Assembly (NCBI GenBank): GCA_035559995.1
Contig: DATMAM010000038.1
Span: 1 to 64,000 of the forward strand
Origin: DATMAM01 sp035559995
Lineage (GTDB): Bacteria; Desulfobacterota; Binatia; UBA9968
Reading direction: 5' to 3'
DNA: 64,000 nucleotides
How positions within the stretch are numbered: the stretch's first letter is position 1; each line of letters begins with the position of its first letter. Made by a program: the position numbers and the translations under genes. The notes below the pieces were generated by a model. The model was not told where the DNA came from, did not search any database, and saw only the letters and a list, made by a program, of their open reading frames with translations. Below are positions 1 through 8,481 of this stretch, piece after piece.

Positions 1-140
1 AGAAGTTTCGCCGGCTCAACGCACCGCACCTGCTGGAAGAGGTCTACAAGGGAAGGAAGTTTGTTGATGGAGTGGCTGTAAAGAAGGTCAACGGGAGGCT
101 TGCCGCCTGATCTCGTTTACACACCTCTTGACATGACCTC
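1..140 (+). mobile_element. Right end of an IS256-like insertion sequence
   Basis: The window opens inside a transposase reading frame that stops at 108-110. About 30 bases follow that resemble an IS256-family terminal inverted repeat: at 115-139 they contain GTTTACACACCTCTTGACA. An open frame of a different gene, a methyltransferase tail, begins immediately after at about 137. The left end and any target duplication lie outside the window, so the family call rests on the terminal motif and a short C-terminus. Confidence 0.5.
3..110 (+). CDS. Transposase, C-terminal 35 residues (partial)
   Basis: Only the last 35 codons are present. They read KFRRLNAPHLLEEV at the left edge and VNGRLAA before the TGA stop. 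This looks like the tail of an IS256/Mutator-type transposase, and the terminal-repeat-like sequence just after the stop fits that. No catalytic residues are visible, so activity cannot be judged. The family name is tentative. Confidence 0.45.
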   Translation, partial: KFRRLNAPHLLEEVYKGRKFVDGVAVKKVNGRLAA

Positions 141-355
141 ATTACCTGTCTTACATCTCGCGGTTCGCTTTTCGCGAAATTCATTCCATCGTGTTCGACC
201 ACTTGATGGCGCCGGTCGCTTTCTACTTCACAAAGCAAGAAGCGCTGAGCTGGTTCGATCGCACCGAATTTACCGACGTGCGGATTGCCTGGCACAACCG
301 CAACAGTTGGAGAATAACCGCGACCAAGGCGGGAGAAGGCGATGGCCCGCGCTAG
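137..355 (+). pseudogene. 3' remnant of a class I SAM methyltransferase gene
   Basis: An open frame without a start codon runs for 72 codons to TAG at 353-355. The protein reads YISRFAFREIHSIVFDHLMA, then a segment with FYFTKQEALSWF, and ends WRITATKAGEGDGPR. This matches the C-terminal tail of SAM-dependent methyltransferases of the kind found in O-antigen clusters. The SAM-binding N-terminal domain is missing and the frame begins exactly where the IS-like end stops, so the gene was probably truncated by that insertion. Its last codons overlap the start of the next gene at 342, suggesting the two were once translationally coupled. Confidence 0.55.
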
Positions 356-2219
356 AGCTTCCGCCCGTCCTTGGTCGAAAGCTGCGGTCGGCCTTTTGCT
401 GCTCGCGTTTTTGCTCCAGGCACTGGCGAGCATGTGGGACGAGGCTCCCACCTTCGACGAGCTGGTGAGTCCAGCGGCGGGTTATGCCGAGATTTTCACC
501 GGCGACTTTCGCCTCATCGACGATCATCCGCCGCTCGCCAGGATTTTGATGGCCCTGCCGCTGCTGGCGTTGCGTCCGGCGCTGCCCCTCGATCACTTTA
601 GCTGGAGAGAAAAGGAACAGAAACGAAAATACCGCTACGATTTCGCTGAGCAGTTTTTCTACGTGAGCAACGAGAATGCCGACCGCATGCTGTTCTGGAG
701 CCGGTTGCCCGTTCTTGCCCTTTCCACCCTGCTCGGTTTTTTGGTTTTCGTTTGGGCGCGAGAACTCTACGGAGCCTCATCGGGGCTGGTCGCGCTTTAT
801 CTTTACGCGTTCGAGCCTAACCTGATGGCGCACTCGCGCCTGGCCACAAATGATCTGCCGGTCGCGCTGATGATCTTCGCCACGGTATTTTTGCTTTGGC
901 GTTACCACCAGGCACCCTGCCTAAAGCGCGCCGCCCTCGCGGGCGTCCTTTTGGGACTCGCGCTTCTTACCAAATTTTCCGCGCTTGCGCTTTTGCCGAT
1001 CGTTTTCCTGGCGAGTGTTTTTTCACCGCCAAATACCGCCGACAAATCTGCGCCGGCCCTTGCGAACGCTGTTTCGGGCAGGATTTTGCGGGCGGGCGCG
1101 ATAACCGCGCTGCTCGCCGTAGTCGCGTCGTTTGTCGTTCTGGCGTTCTACGGCGCCCGTTGGTGGCTCTTTGTCGAAACGCTAAAAAACGGCGTCGTCC
1201 ACTACGGCGCCGGTCATGTGGCGCGCCAGGGCCATCCGGCATTTCTCCTCGGCGAGGTTTCCACCGCGGGCTGGTGGTATTACTTCCCCGTCGCCATCGC
1301 CGTCAAAACGCCCATTCCCTTGCTGATATTCGCGCTGATCGCTTTTCTTACGGGGAGCTTTCGACGAGGGCGCGCGCACTATTTTCTCTTGCTGCCCGTG
1401 CTCGTTGTGGTGTTTGCGGCTTTAACCAGCACCCTCAACATCGGGGTGAGGCACGTCCTTCCCGCGTATCCGTTCGTGATCGTGATGGCAAGCAGTGTGG
1501 CGACCGTGCGGTTCAGCCGCCCGCGGTTTTTTGCCGCCCTGCTTTGCGCGCTGGGATTCTGGTATATGGCGTCGACGCTGAAGGTTTTTCCCAGCTACCT
1601 TGCCTACTTTAACGAGTTTGTGGGTCCCGAAAACGGCTACAGAGTTTTGGTGGATTCCAACCTCGACTGGGGGCAGGATCTCAAACGGCTGAAGCATTTC
1701 ATGGACGAAAACCGAATTCAAAAAATCTACTTGAGCTATTTCGGCACCGCCAGTCCCTGTTACTACGGGTCACGCTGGATCGCTCTTCCGGGCTCGGAGG
1801 CGAACTGCTCGGGCCAAGCCGCAACCGCGACATCGGACTATATCGCTATCAGCGCCACGCATCTGCAGTCGGTCTACTTGCCCTTTCGCTCCTACGAGTG
1901 GTTGAAACGCTACGAGCCGATGGCGCGGATCGGGTACTCGATCTTTGTCTACGATATTCGCGGCGATGCCGTCGCGCACAACGAACTGGGCATTTTATTT
2001 CTCCAATATCACAGATTCCAAGAAGCCGTCGCCGAATTTGAGCTTGTTAAAAAGCTCGCGCCCCAGGCTGCGGTCGCGTACGTCAATCTGGGAATTGCGC
2101 AATCCTTTCTCGCAAATTTTGCTCAGGCTGAAGAAGCCTTCAGGACAGCCTTGGGACTCGACCCCGACAACGAGACGGCAAAGAAGGGCCTGGAGGTCGT
2201 CGCGGGCCGAACCCCGTGA
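342..2219 (+). CDS. GT39/PMT-like membrane glycosyltransferase with C-terminal TPR repeats
   Basis: This 625-residue integral membrane protein starts with one hydrophobic segment, then an acidic lumenal loop with WDEAPTFDE (residues about 32-40) and DDHPPLAR. That DE plus HPPL pattern is the hallmark of phospholipid-carrier-dependent glycosyltransferases of the ArnT/PMT superfamily. About ten further hydrophobic segments follow. The last 80 residues form two TPR-like helix pairs (from about NELGILFLQYHRFQEA), an added protein-interaction module. The family transfers sugar from a polyprenyl carrier on the periplasmic face. The ATG is preceded by GGGAGAAGG. Acceptor and sugar cannot be read from the sequence. 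Confidence 0.8.
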   Translation: MARARASARPWSKAAVGLLLLAFLLQALASMWDEAPTFDELVSPAAGYAEIFTGDFRLIDDHPPLARILMALPLLALRPALPLDHFSWREKEQKRKYRYDFAEQFFYVSNENADRMLFWSRLPVLALSTLLGFLVFVWARELYGASSGLVALYLYAFEPNLMAHSRLATNDLPVALMIFATVFLLWRYHQAPCLKRAALAGVLLGLALLTKFSALALLPIVFLASVFSPPNTADKSAPALANAVSGRILRAGAITALLAVVASFVVLAFYGARWWLFVETLKNGVVHYGAGHVARQGHPAFLLGEVSTAGWWYYFPVAIAVKTPIPLLIFALIAFLTGSFRRGRAHYFLLLPVLVVVFAALTSTLNIGVRHVLPAYPFVIVMASSVATVRFSRPRFFAALLCALGFWYMASTLKVFPSYLAYFNEFVGPENGYRVLVDSNLDWGQDLKRLKHFMDENRIQKIYLSYFGTASPCYYGSRWIALPGSEANCSGQAATATSDYIAISATHLQSVYLPFRSYEWLKRYEPMARIGYSIFVYDIRGDAVAHNELGILFLQYHRFQEAVAEFELVKKLAPQAAVAYVNLGIAQSFLANFAQAEEAFRTALGLDPDNETAKKGLEVVAGRTP

Positions 2220-2383
2220 GCGGCGCTCGAACCCCGAGCGACCCGCGCTGGGTTTCCCTTGACTCCATCCGGTTGCGTTTATTTTCGTCCGCCGAACGCG
2301 CACGCAAGCGGATCTGTTGCGCGGTTCGAGGAAAGGCGGCTCCTCGTTCCCGAAGCCCCGCCGATTTATTTCTCCGGCTAGCT

Positions 2384-2593
2384 TCAGCCGTGCTTGGCGG
2401 CGGCTTTTTCTTCCTTGATAAAGTCGGCGATGAGCCTGGGGACGGCGCCGCAGCTAAAGCAGCGCGGCGATTGCGGTCTGGTTCCGTCCGGGTACCTCAT
2501 AAACTTTAGGTAGAAGGGCTTTTCGGTGCCCACGTAGTCGTCGTAGTAAAAAGCGAGTTTGCCACACTCGCTGCATTGCAGATACTTCGCCAT
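2384..2593 (-). CDS. Small zinc-ribbon protein
   Basis: A 69-residue protein with two cysteine knuckles, CSECG (residues about 7-11) and CFSCG (about 45-49), the arrangement of a zinc ribbon, followed by a basic and acidic helical tail. It lies 11 bases downstream of the bicupin dioxygenase gene on the same strand, so the two are probably co-transcribed. The context suggests an accessory or regulatory partner of that enzyme, but no function is known to me for this family. The ATG is preceded by a GGGAG stretch. Confidence 0.65.
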   Translation of the reverse strand: MAKYLQCSECGKLAFYYDDYVGTEKPFYLKFMRYPDGTRPQSPRCFSCGAVPRLIADFIKEEKAAAKHG

Positions 2594-2604
2594 CGCTGCT
2601 CCCG

Positions 2605-3693
2605 TCAGGGTTCGAATTTGCCGGTGACGGCCTGGTGGCCGCCGTTTTCTTCGAGCGGCTCCTCGCGGTAAAGGCCGAGCGCTTTCATGACCGGCGTATC
2701 CTGGATGGAAAAAAGGATCGCCCCTTGTTCCCCTTCGCTCGCGTGCTCATGCCATGCCCACGGCGGCACGACAAAAAAATCGCCGCGCTCCCAGTCGAAC
2801 CGCGTCCCGCCGATGATCGAGTAACCGCGCCCGTCGAACACGTGGTACACGGCGCTGTTCACCTGGCGATGGGCCTTGGTGCGGACGCCGGGGCGGATCA
2901 ACTGAATGCAGCAGCTCAAAGTCGGCAGCACGGGGCCGCCCGTGTTGGGATTCAAATACTCAAAGCAAACGTCGTCGAACGGGCTTGCGGCGGATTCGCC
3001 GATCCGCTTGAGTGTTTGGTACGTCGGCTCCCATTTGTAGTTGAGCAGCGGCGAGTAGCTCGCTTCGGGCTTCTCCCAGGTCGGCCGGAGCTGCGGCCCG
3101 CCGAACTTCCGTTCCGCTTCGTTGACGGCCGAAATCGGCTGGCTCAACGTCGGGTAGAGCTCGAAAAAGACCGCGTCGAGATCGCCGACGAGCGGCAGAT
3201 CCAGGCCATCCATCCAGATCATCGGCCGGTCGGACTCGCAGCCGTGATCGTGCCAGGTCCAGTTTGGCGTCAAAACCAGATCGCCGCGGCTCATCATGCA
3301 TTTGTCGCCGTTCACCGTGGTGAAGCTCCGGTCGCCCTCGATGATGAAGCGAATCGCGGAAGCCGTGTGCCGATGACAGGGCGCCGTCTCTCCGGGCTTG
3401 ACGATCTGGACCGCCGCCCAAAGCGTGTGCGTGGCGGCGTACTTCCCTCCCAGGCCGGGATTCATGAGGCCGAGGACGCGCCGCTCGCCGCCGCGCTCGA
3501 TCGGCACGAGCTCGGCGGAGCGATGGGCAAGCCGGCGCAGCTCCGCCCAGCGCCAGAGATACGGCAGCACTTTCGTGCGCGGCTCAGCCGGTAACAACCT
3601 GGCCGTGACTTTCCACAGGGGAACCAGATGATGCTGCTCGACTTCGCGATAAAAGCTCCCCAGCTCGCCGCTCTCGCTCGCCTCTTGCGACAT
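2605..3693 (-). CDS. Gentisate 1,2-dioxygenase-like bicupin protein
   Basis: A 362-residue protein, the usual length for gentisate, salicylate or hydroxynaphthoate ring-cleavage dioxygenases. The N-terminal cupin carries the HRH metal motif in PCHRHTASAIRF and the second histidine in WTWHDHG. The C-terminal cupin has HRQVNSAVYHVFDGRG and WAWHEH. In the family, Fe(II) in the first cupin cleaves the aromatic ring between the carboxyl- and hydroxyl-bearing carbons, with the enzyme in the cytoplasm. No other aromatic degradation genes are nearby, so the substrate is uncertain. GGAGG sits six bases before the ATG, behind a good sigma-70-type promoter (3711-3739). Confidence 0.75.
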   Translation of the reverse strand: MSQEASESGELGSFYREVEQHHLVPLWKVTARLLPAEPRTKVLPYLWRWAELRRLAHRSAELVPIERGGERRVLGLMNPGLGGKYAATHTLWAAVQIVKPGETAPCHRHTASAIRFIIEGDRSFTTVNGDKCMMSRGDLVLTPNWTWHDHGCESDRPMIWMDGLDLPLVGDLDAVFFELYPTLSQPISAVNEAERKFGGPQLRPTWEKPEASYSPLLNYKWEPTYQTLKRIGESAASPFDDVCFEYLNPNTGGPVLPTLSCCIQLIRPGVRTKAHRQVNSAVYHVFDGRGYSIIGGTRFDWERGDFFVVPPWAWHEHASEGEQGAILFSIQDTPVMKALGLYREEPLEENGGHQAVTGKFEP

Positions 3694-3710
3694 GGCATCC
3701 TCCGGAACAG

Positions 3711-3739
3711 AGAATACTTGGGAAGCCGGACGAGGTCAA
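3711..3739 (-). promoter_or_regulatory. Sigma-70-type promoter for the bicupin gene
   Basis: On the minus strand, TTGACC (3739-3734) is followed after 17 bases by TATTCT (3716-3711). Predicted transcription would start near 3704, leaving a short leader that holds just the GGAGG ribosome site before the ATG at 3693. Confidence 0.55.
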
Positions 3740-3764
3740 TCTGGCCGGCGAAACGGGTTGTTGA

Positions 3765-3793
3765 TTGACAGCCGTTTAGGCTGATTCCATAAT
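3765..3793 (+). promoter_or_regulatory. Sigma-70-type promoter overlapping the first ATG of the hydrolase gene
   Basis: TTGACA at 3765-3770, a 17-base spacer, and CATAAT at 3788-3793 make a near-consensus promoter. The -10 box overlaps the ATG at 3792. Transcription would therefore start near 3800, and translation would have to begin downstream, for example at the in-frame GTG at 3855. Confidence 0.5.
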
Positions 3794-4955
3794 GACCGCG
3801 GCCCACGCGCCGCGCCTCCTACCAAACACCGGAGAAAACGGTCGCGATCCCATCGTGCGTCGAGCCGAAAAGATCACAAGACGATGCCACCCGGGCGGCG
3901 CTCTTTTGACCGTTGCCCTTTTGTTCGCTGCGCCGCTCTTTGCGCCCGCCCACGCTCAAGACGGCGCAATCGAGCGCGAGCTCCACTGGGTGGTGACGCG
4001 CGAGAAGTTCGAGCTCGCGATCGAACGCCTCCGCGCAACCCAGAACCGCGACACGCAACCGCTCGTCATCTTAAGCCACGGCCTTTTGGTCAACAGCGCC
4101 TTTTTGAATCTCGACGACGAGCACAGTTTCGCGCGCTATCTGGCGCGCGCGGGCTTCGATGTCTGGAATCTCTCGTTTCGCGGCACCGGCCGCAGCCTGG
4201 CGCCGCTCAAAAATCCGCCCAAGCGCTGGGACCTGGACGCGTTTATCGAGCAGGATATTCCCCAGGTGATCCGCTTCGTCGTCAAGGAAAGCAAGAAGCC
4301 CAGGGCGGCGTGGGTCGGCTACGAGCTCGGGGGGATGCTGCTCTACGGCTACCTGGCGCAAAAAAAGGATCCGGCGATTGCCGCGCTCGTGACGATCGCC
4401 GCGCCGTTGACCTTTGCCGAGCCGGAGCAGAAGCCGATCAAGAATTTGCTCGAGCTGAACGATCGCCCGACGCTAAAAAATTTTCTCCTTTACCTCAACG
4501 CGCCGTTTCTCATGCGCCTGGCGCTTCCCGTGATACCCAAGCTGGAGAGGCTCTTTTACAACCCGGACAATCTCGATCCCCAGACCAAAGAGAAACTGCT
4601 CGAGGAGGCCTTGGCCGATATTAATCCCGGAGTGCTGGACCATCTGCTCCTGATGATCGAGCGCGAGGAGATGGTTTCCGCTCGCAACGGCTTTCGCTAC
4701 CGCGAGCACCTCAAGCGGATTCAACTTCCGGTGCTCCTCGTGGGCGGCGGCGACGACTCTCTGGCGCCGCCCAAGGCGCTGCAACAGATTCACGCGCGCC
4801 TGGGATCCGCAGACCGGACGCTGCGAATCTTCGGCGGCAAATCCAGGCGCGAGACGAGCTACGGCCACTTTGATCTGATCTTGGGCCGCGACGCAAAAAA
4901 GGAGGTTTTCCCGTTCATTGGCCAATGGCTGAAAAAGAAGCTCACCCAGCGCTAG
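3792..4955 (+). CDS. Secreted alpha/beta-hydrolase-fold protein with glutamate at the nucleophile position
   Basis: A 387-residue protein (366 if GTG 3855 is the start) with a signal-peptide-like segment at about 36-55 ending APAHAQ. The core resembles lipases and polyhydroxyalkanoate synthase-type hydrolases: oxyanion region LSHGLLVNSAF, FRGTGRS, acid loop VGGGDDSLAPP, and a histidine in SYGHFDLILG. The nucleophile elbow, normally G-x-S/C-x-G, reads GYELGG, with GAG (Glu178) in place of Ser or Cys. The fold is clear but hydrolase activity is doubtful. The start at 3792 overlaps a strong -10 box, so GTG 3855 is a serious alternative; it also gives a cleaner signal peptide. The end overlaps the next gene by 31 bases. 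Confidence 0.7.
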   Translation: MTAAHAPRLLPNTGENGRDPIVRRAEKITRRCHPGGALLTVALLFAAPLFAPAHAQDGAIERELHWVVTREKFELAIERLRATQNRDTQPLVILSHGLLVNSAFLNLDDEHSFARYLARAGFDVWNLSFRGTGRSLAPLKNPPKRWDLDAFIEQDIPQVIRFVVKESKKPRAAWVGYELGGMLLYGYLAQKKDPAIAALVTIAAPLTFAEPEQKPIKNLLELNDRPTLKNFLLYLNAPFLMRLALPVIPKLERLFYNPDNLDPQTKEKLLEEALADINPGVLDHLLLMIEREEMVSARNGFRYREHLKRIQLPVLLVGGGDDSLAPPKALQQIHARLGSADRTLRIFGGKSRRETSYGHFDLILGRDAKKEVFPFIGQWLKKKLTQR

Positions 4956-6709
4956 CGCCGCCCCGCTTCGCGCGCTTTCTCTACCACACGGCCGTCGCCG
5001 GCGTTGCCATCGGCTTCGTTGCGACGGCCTATCAGGTCGTCGGCCTCGCGGGTCATCTCGGCGATCCCGCCGCGCGCTTTCTCCTGATCGGCGCGCTTGT
5101 CATCGGGCTTGGCTACCCGCTCGTCCGTTTCGCCGCCCTCCCGGTTACGACCGCCCGCGAGCGCGTGCTCTGGCTTGCGATCGTAGCCGTCGTCGTCTTC
5201 GACGTTCTCCTCGGCTTGACGCCGCCGACGGCGCGCGACGAACTCACGCACCACCTCGCCGTGCCGCGCCTTTACGCCGAGCGCGGGCGCATTTTTGAGA
5301 TCCCATTTTCGCTGCCGTCCTACTATCCCATGCTGCTCGACATGCTCTACATTCCGTTCGCCGGCGGCCCGCGGGACTTTATCCCCAAGGTGATTCACGG
5401 CGCGTTCGGGTTTTTGACCGGCGCGCTTCTCTACGGTTATTTGAGCCTTCGGTTGAGCCCCGCCTACGGCCTTCTCGGCTGGTTTTTTTTTGCCTCGACG
5501 CCCGTCGTCATGCGCCTGGCGAGCCAAGCTTACGTCGACCTCGGCCTGGCTTTCTTCGCAACCGCCTCTCTGCTGGGGACTTTAGTCTGGAAAGAAACGC
5601 GCGGCTACCGCTGGCTGATCACGGCCGGGCTTAGCGCCGGTTTCGCGCTCGCGACCAAGCCCAACGGAATTTTGTTCTTCGTCATCGCTTATCTGCTCCT
5701 TCTCAAACACCTGGGTCCGTCGGCCCCGCTTCGCGCGTGGGGCCCGAAAGCGCTTCTTTTTGCTGCCTGCGCTCTGGCCGCGTTCGGCCCGTGGCTTGCG
5801 CGGAATTACGTCTGGACGGGAAACCCGCTCTTTCCCTTCCTGGCAGACTGGTTCGGCGGCGAGCCGGTGAGCGCGGATCCGGGCTTGGGCGTCCTGGCGA
5901 CGCGGCGGCTGCTTTATGGCGAAAGCTGGTGGGAGATCGCGCTTGTGCCTGTCCGGCTCTTCTTTTTCGGCCGTGACGATGACCCGCGGCGCTTTGACGG
6001 GGTCTTGAACCCCATGCTGATTGTGTTTCTGCCGTGGGCGTTTAGGGGCAAATGGCGCGATGAGAAAATTTTTCTCTTCCTATTTGCGCTGTGCTATCTT
6101 GTCTATGCCGTTTTTCTCGCCGACTTAAGGACGCGCTACGTTTTGCCGATCGTGCCGCCGCTGGTGATCCTGCTCGTTTATGCCGTCCACAATATTTATC
6201 TGCGCATCTCTCGGCCGCGGCTCTTGTTCGCCGCGCTGCTCGGCCTCGTGAGCTTGAACGTGGCCTATGCCGCTTCGTATTTCGCCCGCGTCTCTGCGGC
6301 CGGGTATCTCCTGGGGATCGAAAGCCGCGACGAGTATCTGACGCGTTTTTTGCCGGAATACCCGATCTTCCTGTACGCCAACAGCCGCCTTCCCCGTTCG
6401 GCGCGAGTTTACCTCGTTTTTGTAGGGCGCCGCGCCTACTACTTGAGGCGCGATTACTTTCACGACTACGGCGAGCTTCCCCGGTTCCTCGTCGACGCGA
6501 TCGATAAGGCGGCGGAACCGAAGGCTCTGGCGGACGCGCTCAAAAGAAAGGATCTGACGCACCTCGTGGTGCGCGAAAACCTTTTGCGCAGGTTCCTCGT
6601 GGATAACCTTTCGCCGCAAAAGCTGGCGCTCTGGGAATCGTTTGCCGCGCGCTCGCTGAGGAGATTGGCCCATGCCAACGACTGTTCCCTCTACGCGATT
6701 CTCGGCTAG
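4925..6709 (+). CDS. GT39-like membrane glycosyltransferase
   Basis: A 594-residue protein with about 12 hydrophobic segments. The first extracytoplasmic loop holds PTARDELTHHLAVPRLY, the acidic catalytic motif of the ArnT/PMT-type GT-C superfamily. The C-terminal 100 residues are soluble and probably periplasmic. The start lies inside the end of the hydrolase gene (31-base overlap), and the 3' end overlaps the next GT2 gene by 38 bases, so the three are probably translationally coupled. The family uses polyprenyl-phosphate sugars; the GT2 enzyme encoded next resembles the synthases that make such donors, which supports a functional pair. Confidence 0.75.
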   Translation: MAEKEAHPALAPPRFARFLYHTAVAGVAIGFVATAYQVVGLAGHLGDPAARFLLIGALVIGLGYPLVRFAALPVTTARERVLWLAIVAVVVFDVLLGLTPPTARDELTHHLAVPRLYAERGRIFEIPFSLPSYYPMLLDMLYIPFAGGPRDFIPKVIHGAFGFLTGALLYGYLSLRLSPAYGLLGWFFFASTPVVMRLASQAYVDLGLAFFATASLLGTLVWKETRGYRWLITAGLSAGFALATKPNGILFFVIAYLLLLKHLGPSAPLRAWGPKALLFAACALAAFGPWLARNYVWTGNPLFPFLADWFGGEPVSADPGLGVLATRRLLYGESWWEIALVPVRLFFFGRDDDPRRFDGVLNPMLIVFLPWAFRGKWRDEKIFLFLFALCYLVYAVFLADLRTRYVLPIVPPLVILLVYAVHNIYLRISRPRLLFAALLGLVSLNVAYAASYFARVSAAGYLLGIESRDEYLTRFLPEYPIFLYANSRLPRSARVYLVFVGRRAYYLRRDYFHDYGELPRFLVDAIDKAAEPKALADALKRKDLTHLVVRENLLRRFLVDNLSPQKLALWESFAARSLRRLAHANDCSLYAILG

Positions 6710-7598
6710 AAGCCCAAGGCTCTCGGTCATTGTGCCGGTGCACAACGAGGCCCAAAGCCTGGGAAAGGTTCTGGACGGCCTGCGGGCGCTTGGGCTTGCC
6801 GACGCCGAGGTGATCGTCGTCGACGACGGCTCAACCGACGAGAGCGCGCGCATCGCGGAGGCGCGCGACGCGCGCGTCCTTTCTCATCCCTACAACATGG
6901 GCAACGGAGCCGCGATCAAAACGGGGATCCGCGCCGCGCGCGGCGAGCTCCTGCTCTTTATCGACGGCGATGGCCAGCACCGGCCGGAGGACGTGCCCGC
7001 GCTTTTAGCCGAGGCGGAGCGCTACCACATGGTCGTCGGCGCCCGCGGGAAAGGGTCGAAACTACGCTTTCACCGCTATGTCGCGAACCTGGTGTACAAT
7101 CGCTTTGCGTCCTACGTGACAAAATTTAAAGTGCAGGATCTGACCTCGGGGTTTCGCGTGCTCAGGCGCGCGGACGCGCTGCGCTTTATCGATCTCTTGC
7201 CCAACGAGTTTTCTTCTCCCTCGACCTTGACGCTCGCTTTTCTGCGCTCGGGACTGACGGTCAAGTACGTTCCGATCCGGTCCCTCTACCGCGCGGGACA
7301 GAGCAAGATCAGCCTGCTTTCCGACGGGCTGCGGTTTTTCCTGATCATTACGAAGATCGCCACGCTCTTTTCGCCGCTGCGGGTTTTTGTGCCGGTCAGC
7401 GCCTTTTTCTTCGCGACCGGCCTCGGCCATTATCTTTACACCTATCTGGCCGAGCGGCGTTTCACCAACATGTCGGTCTTTCTGCTGACGACCGCCGTGA
7501 TCGTGTTCATGCTCGGGTTGGTCGCCGAGCAGATCGCGCTCTTGCGCGTGGAGCAGCGCTCGGCGCGCTTGAATCACAACCTCGACGATCCCGGCTAG
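6672..7598 (+). CDS. GT2 polyprenyl-phosphate sugar transferase (DPM1-like)
   Basis: A 308-residue protein. The GT-A domain begins SVIVPVHNEAQSLGKVL, carries VVDDGSTDES and the metal-binding FIDGDGQH, and continues with the DPM-type LTSGFRVLRR. Two C-terminal hydrophobic segments (about 235-260 and 272-295) anchor it. This layout is typical of dolichyl- or undecaprenyl-phosphate mannosyl/glucosyltransferases, which load a lipid carrier for GT-C enzymes such as those encoded upstream. The start overlaps the upstream gene by 38 bases. Its TAG stop is shared, as the palindrome CTAG, with the convergent gene on the other strand. Confidence 0.8.
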   Translation: MPTTVPSTRFSARSPRLSVIVPVHNEAQSLGKVLDGLRALGLADAEVIVVDDGSTDESARIAEARDARVLSHPYNMGNGAAIKTGIRAARGELLLFIDGDGQHRPEDVPALLAEAERYHMVVGARGKGSKLRFHRYVANLVYNRFASYVTKFKVQDLTSGFRVLRRADALRFIDLLPNEFSSPSTLTLAFLRSGLTVKYVPIRSLYRAGQSKISLLSDGLRFFLIITKIATLFSPLRVFVPVSAFFFATGLGHYLYTYLAERRFTNMSVFLLTTAVIVFMLGLVAEQIALLRVEQRSARLNHNLDDPG

Positions 7599-8479
7599 CC
7601 GTTGATTGAGGTCAATCTCCTGTGCAGGCGCCGGCACGCATAGATGACGCAGTAACGGAGCAGGTTCAGCGCCACGCCCGTAGGGTAAAGCGGCCGAATG
7701 GGATGATGAAGACGAAAGAGAACCGTGAGATCGCGGAGATTTCTGTGCGACCGCGGGACATGAAGCGTGGCCAGAAACTCGCGCAAATTCAGCCCGCCGG
7801 GATCGGCGGCGAGGGTGGTTCTCGTACGGTCGATCCATACCGCGCAATCCGAAGCGACAAAAAGCGGAATTCCCCGCCGCCGACAACGGAGGTAAAAGTC
7901 GTGGTCGGAGTAGTAACTGGGCAGATTGCGCTCGTCGAACAGGCCCACGCGCTCGAAGACGCTTGCGGGGATAAGAGCGCCGCGCCCGCCGAGGATAAGG
8001 CGCGTGGGCAAGAGCTTGGGCGTCTGCAGGTCCTCTTCCTTCCACGAAAAGACGAGCGTGGGAAAACCGAGCACAAAACAGGTACCGGCGGTCACCGCCG
8101 TAACGCGGCGCGTCAAGAAGTCTTTTTGGATCGGCGCGACGATGGCGTCGCCGGCCTGACGCGCGTGCGACAACAGGCGCCCGATGGTGTCACGATCCAC
8201 ATAGCAGTCGTGGTTGAGGAGCATGATATATCGCGCCCCCTCGCGCAGCGCGGCGCGGATACCGAGATTCGTCGCTCCCGCCCACCACAGAGCGGGAGAG
8301 CCGAAAACGTAACGGGCTTCCGGATACTGCCGCTGGAGGTCGTTTATCTCCTCCTCGGTGCCGTGGTAAACGACGATCGCTTCCAAAGCCCGATAGGTGC
8401 TCGCGCGGAGAGCCTCCAAGCAAGTTTTGGTCTCGTTCCAACCCGTGTAGACGGGTATCACAATGGCAACCTTGTCCAT
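7595..8479 (-). CDS. GT2 glycosyltransferase (rhamnosyltransferase-like)
   Basis: A 294-residue cytoplasmic GT-A enzyme: VAIVIPVYTGWNETKTCLEA at the N-terminus, LLNHDCYVD as the DxD-like metal site, and GRGALIPASVFERVGLFDE, a motif common in WbbL-type rhamnosyltransferases. A longer open frame reaches 8701, but ATG 8479 was chosen because GT-A homology starts there and the upstream gene stops only two bases away at 8482. The C-terminus is rich in arginine and leucine and may contact the membrane. It follows the GT4 gene in a two-gene minus-strand unit. Confidence 0.75.
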   Translation of the reverse strand: MDKVAIVIPVYTGWNETKTCLEALRASTYRALEAIVVYHGTEEEINDLQRQYPEARYVFGSPALWWAGATNLGIRAALREGARYIMLLNHDCYVDRDTIGRLLSHARQAGDAIVAPIQKDFLTRRVTAVTAGTCFVLGFPTLVFSWKEEDLQTPKLLPTRLILGGRGALIPASVFERVGLFDERNLPSYYSDHDFYLRCRRRGIPLFVASDCAVWIDRTRTTLAADPGGLNLREFLATLHVPRSHRNLRDLTVLFRLHHPIRPLYPTGVALNLLRYCVIYACRRLHRRLTSING

Positions 8480-8481
8480 GG

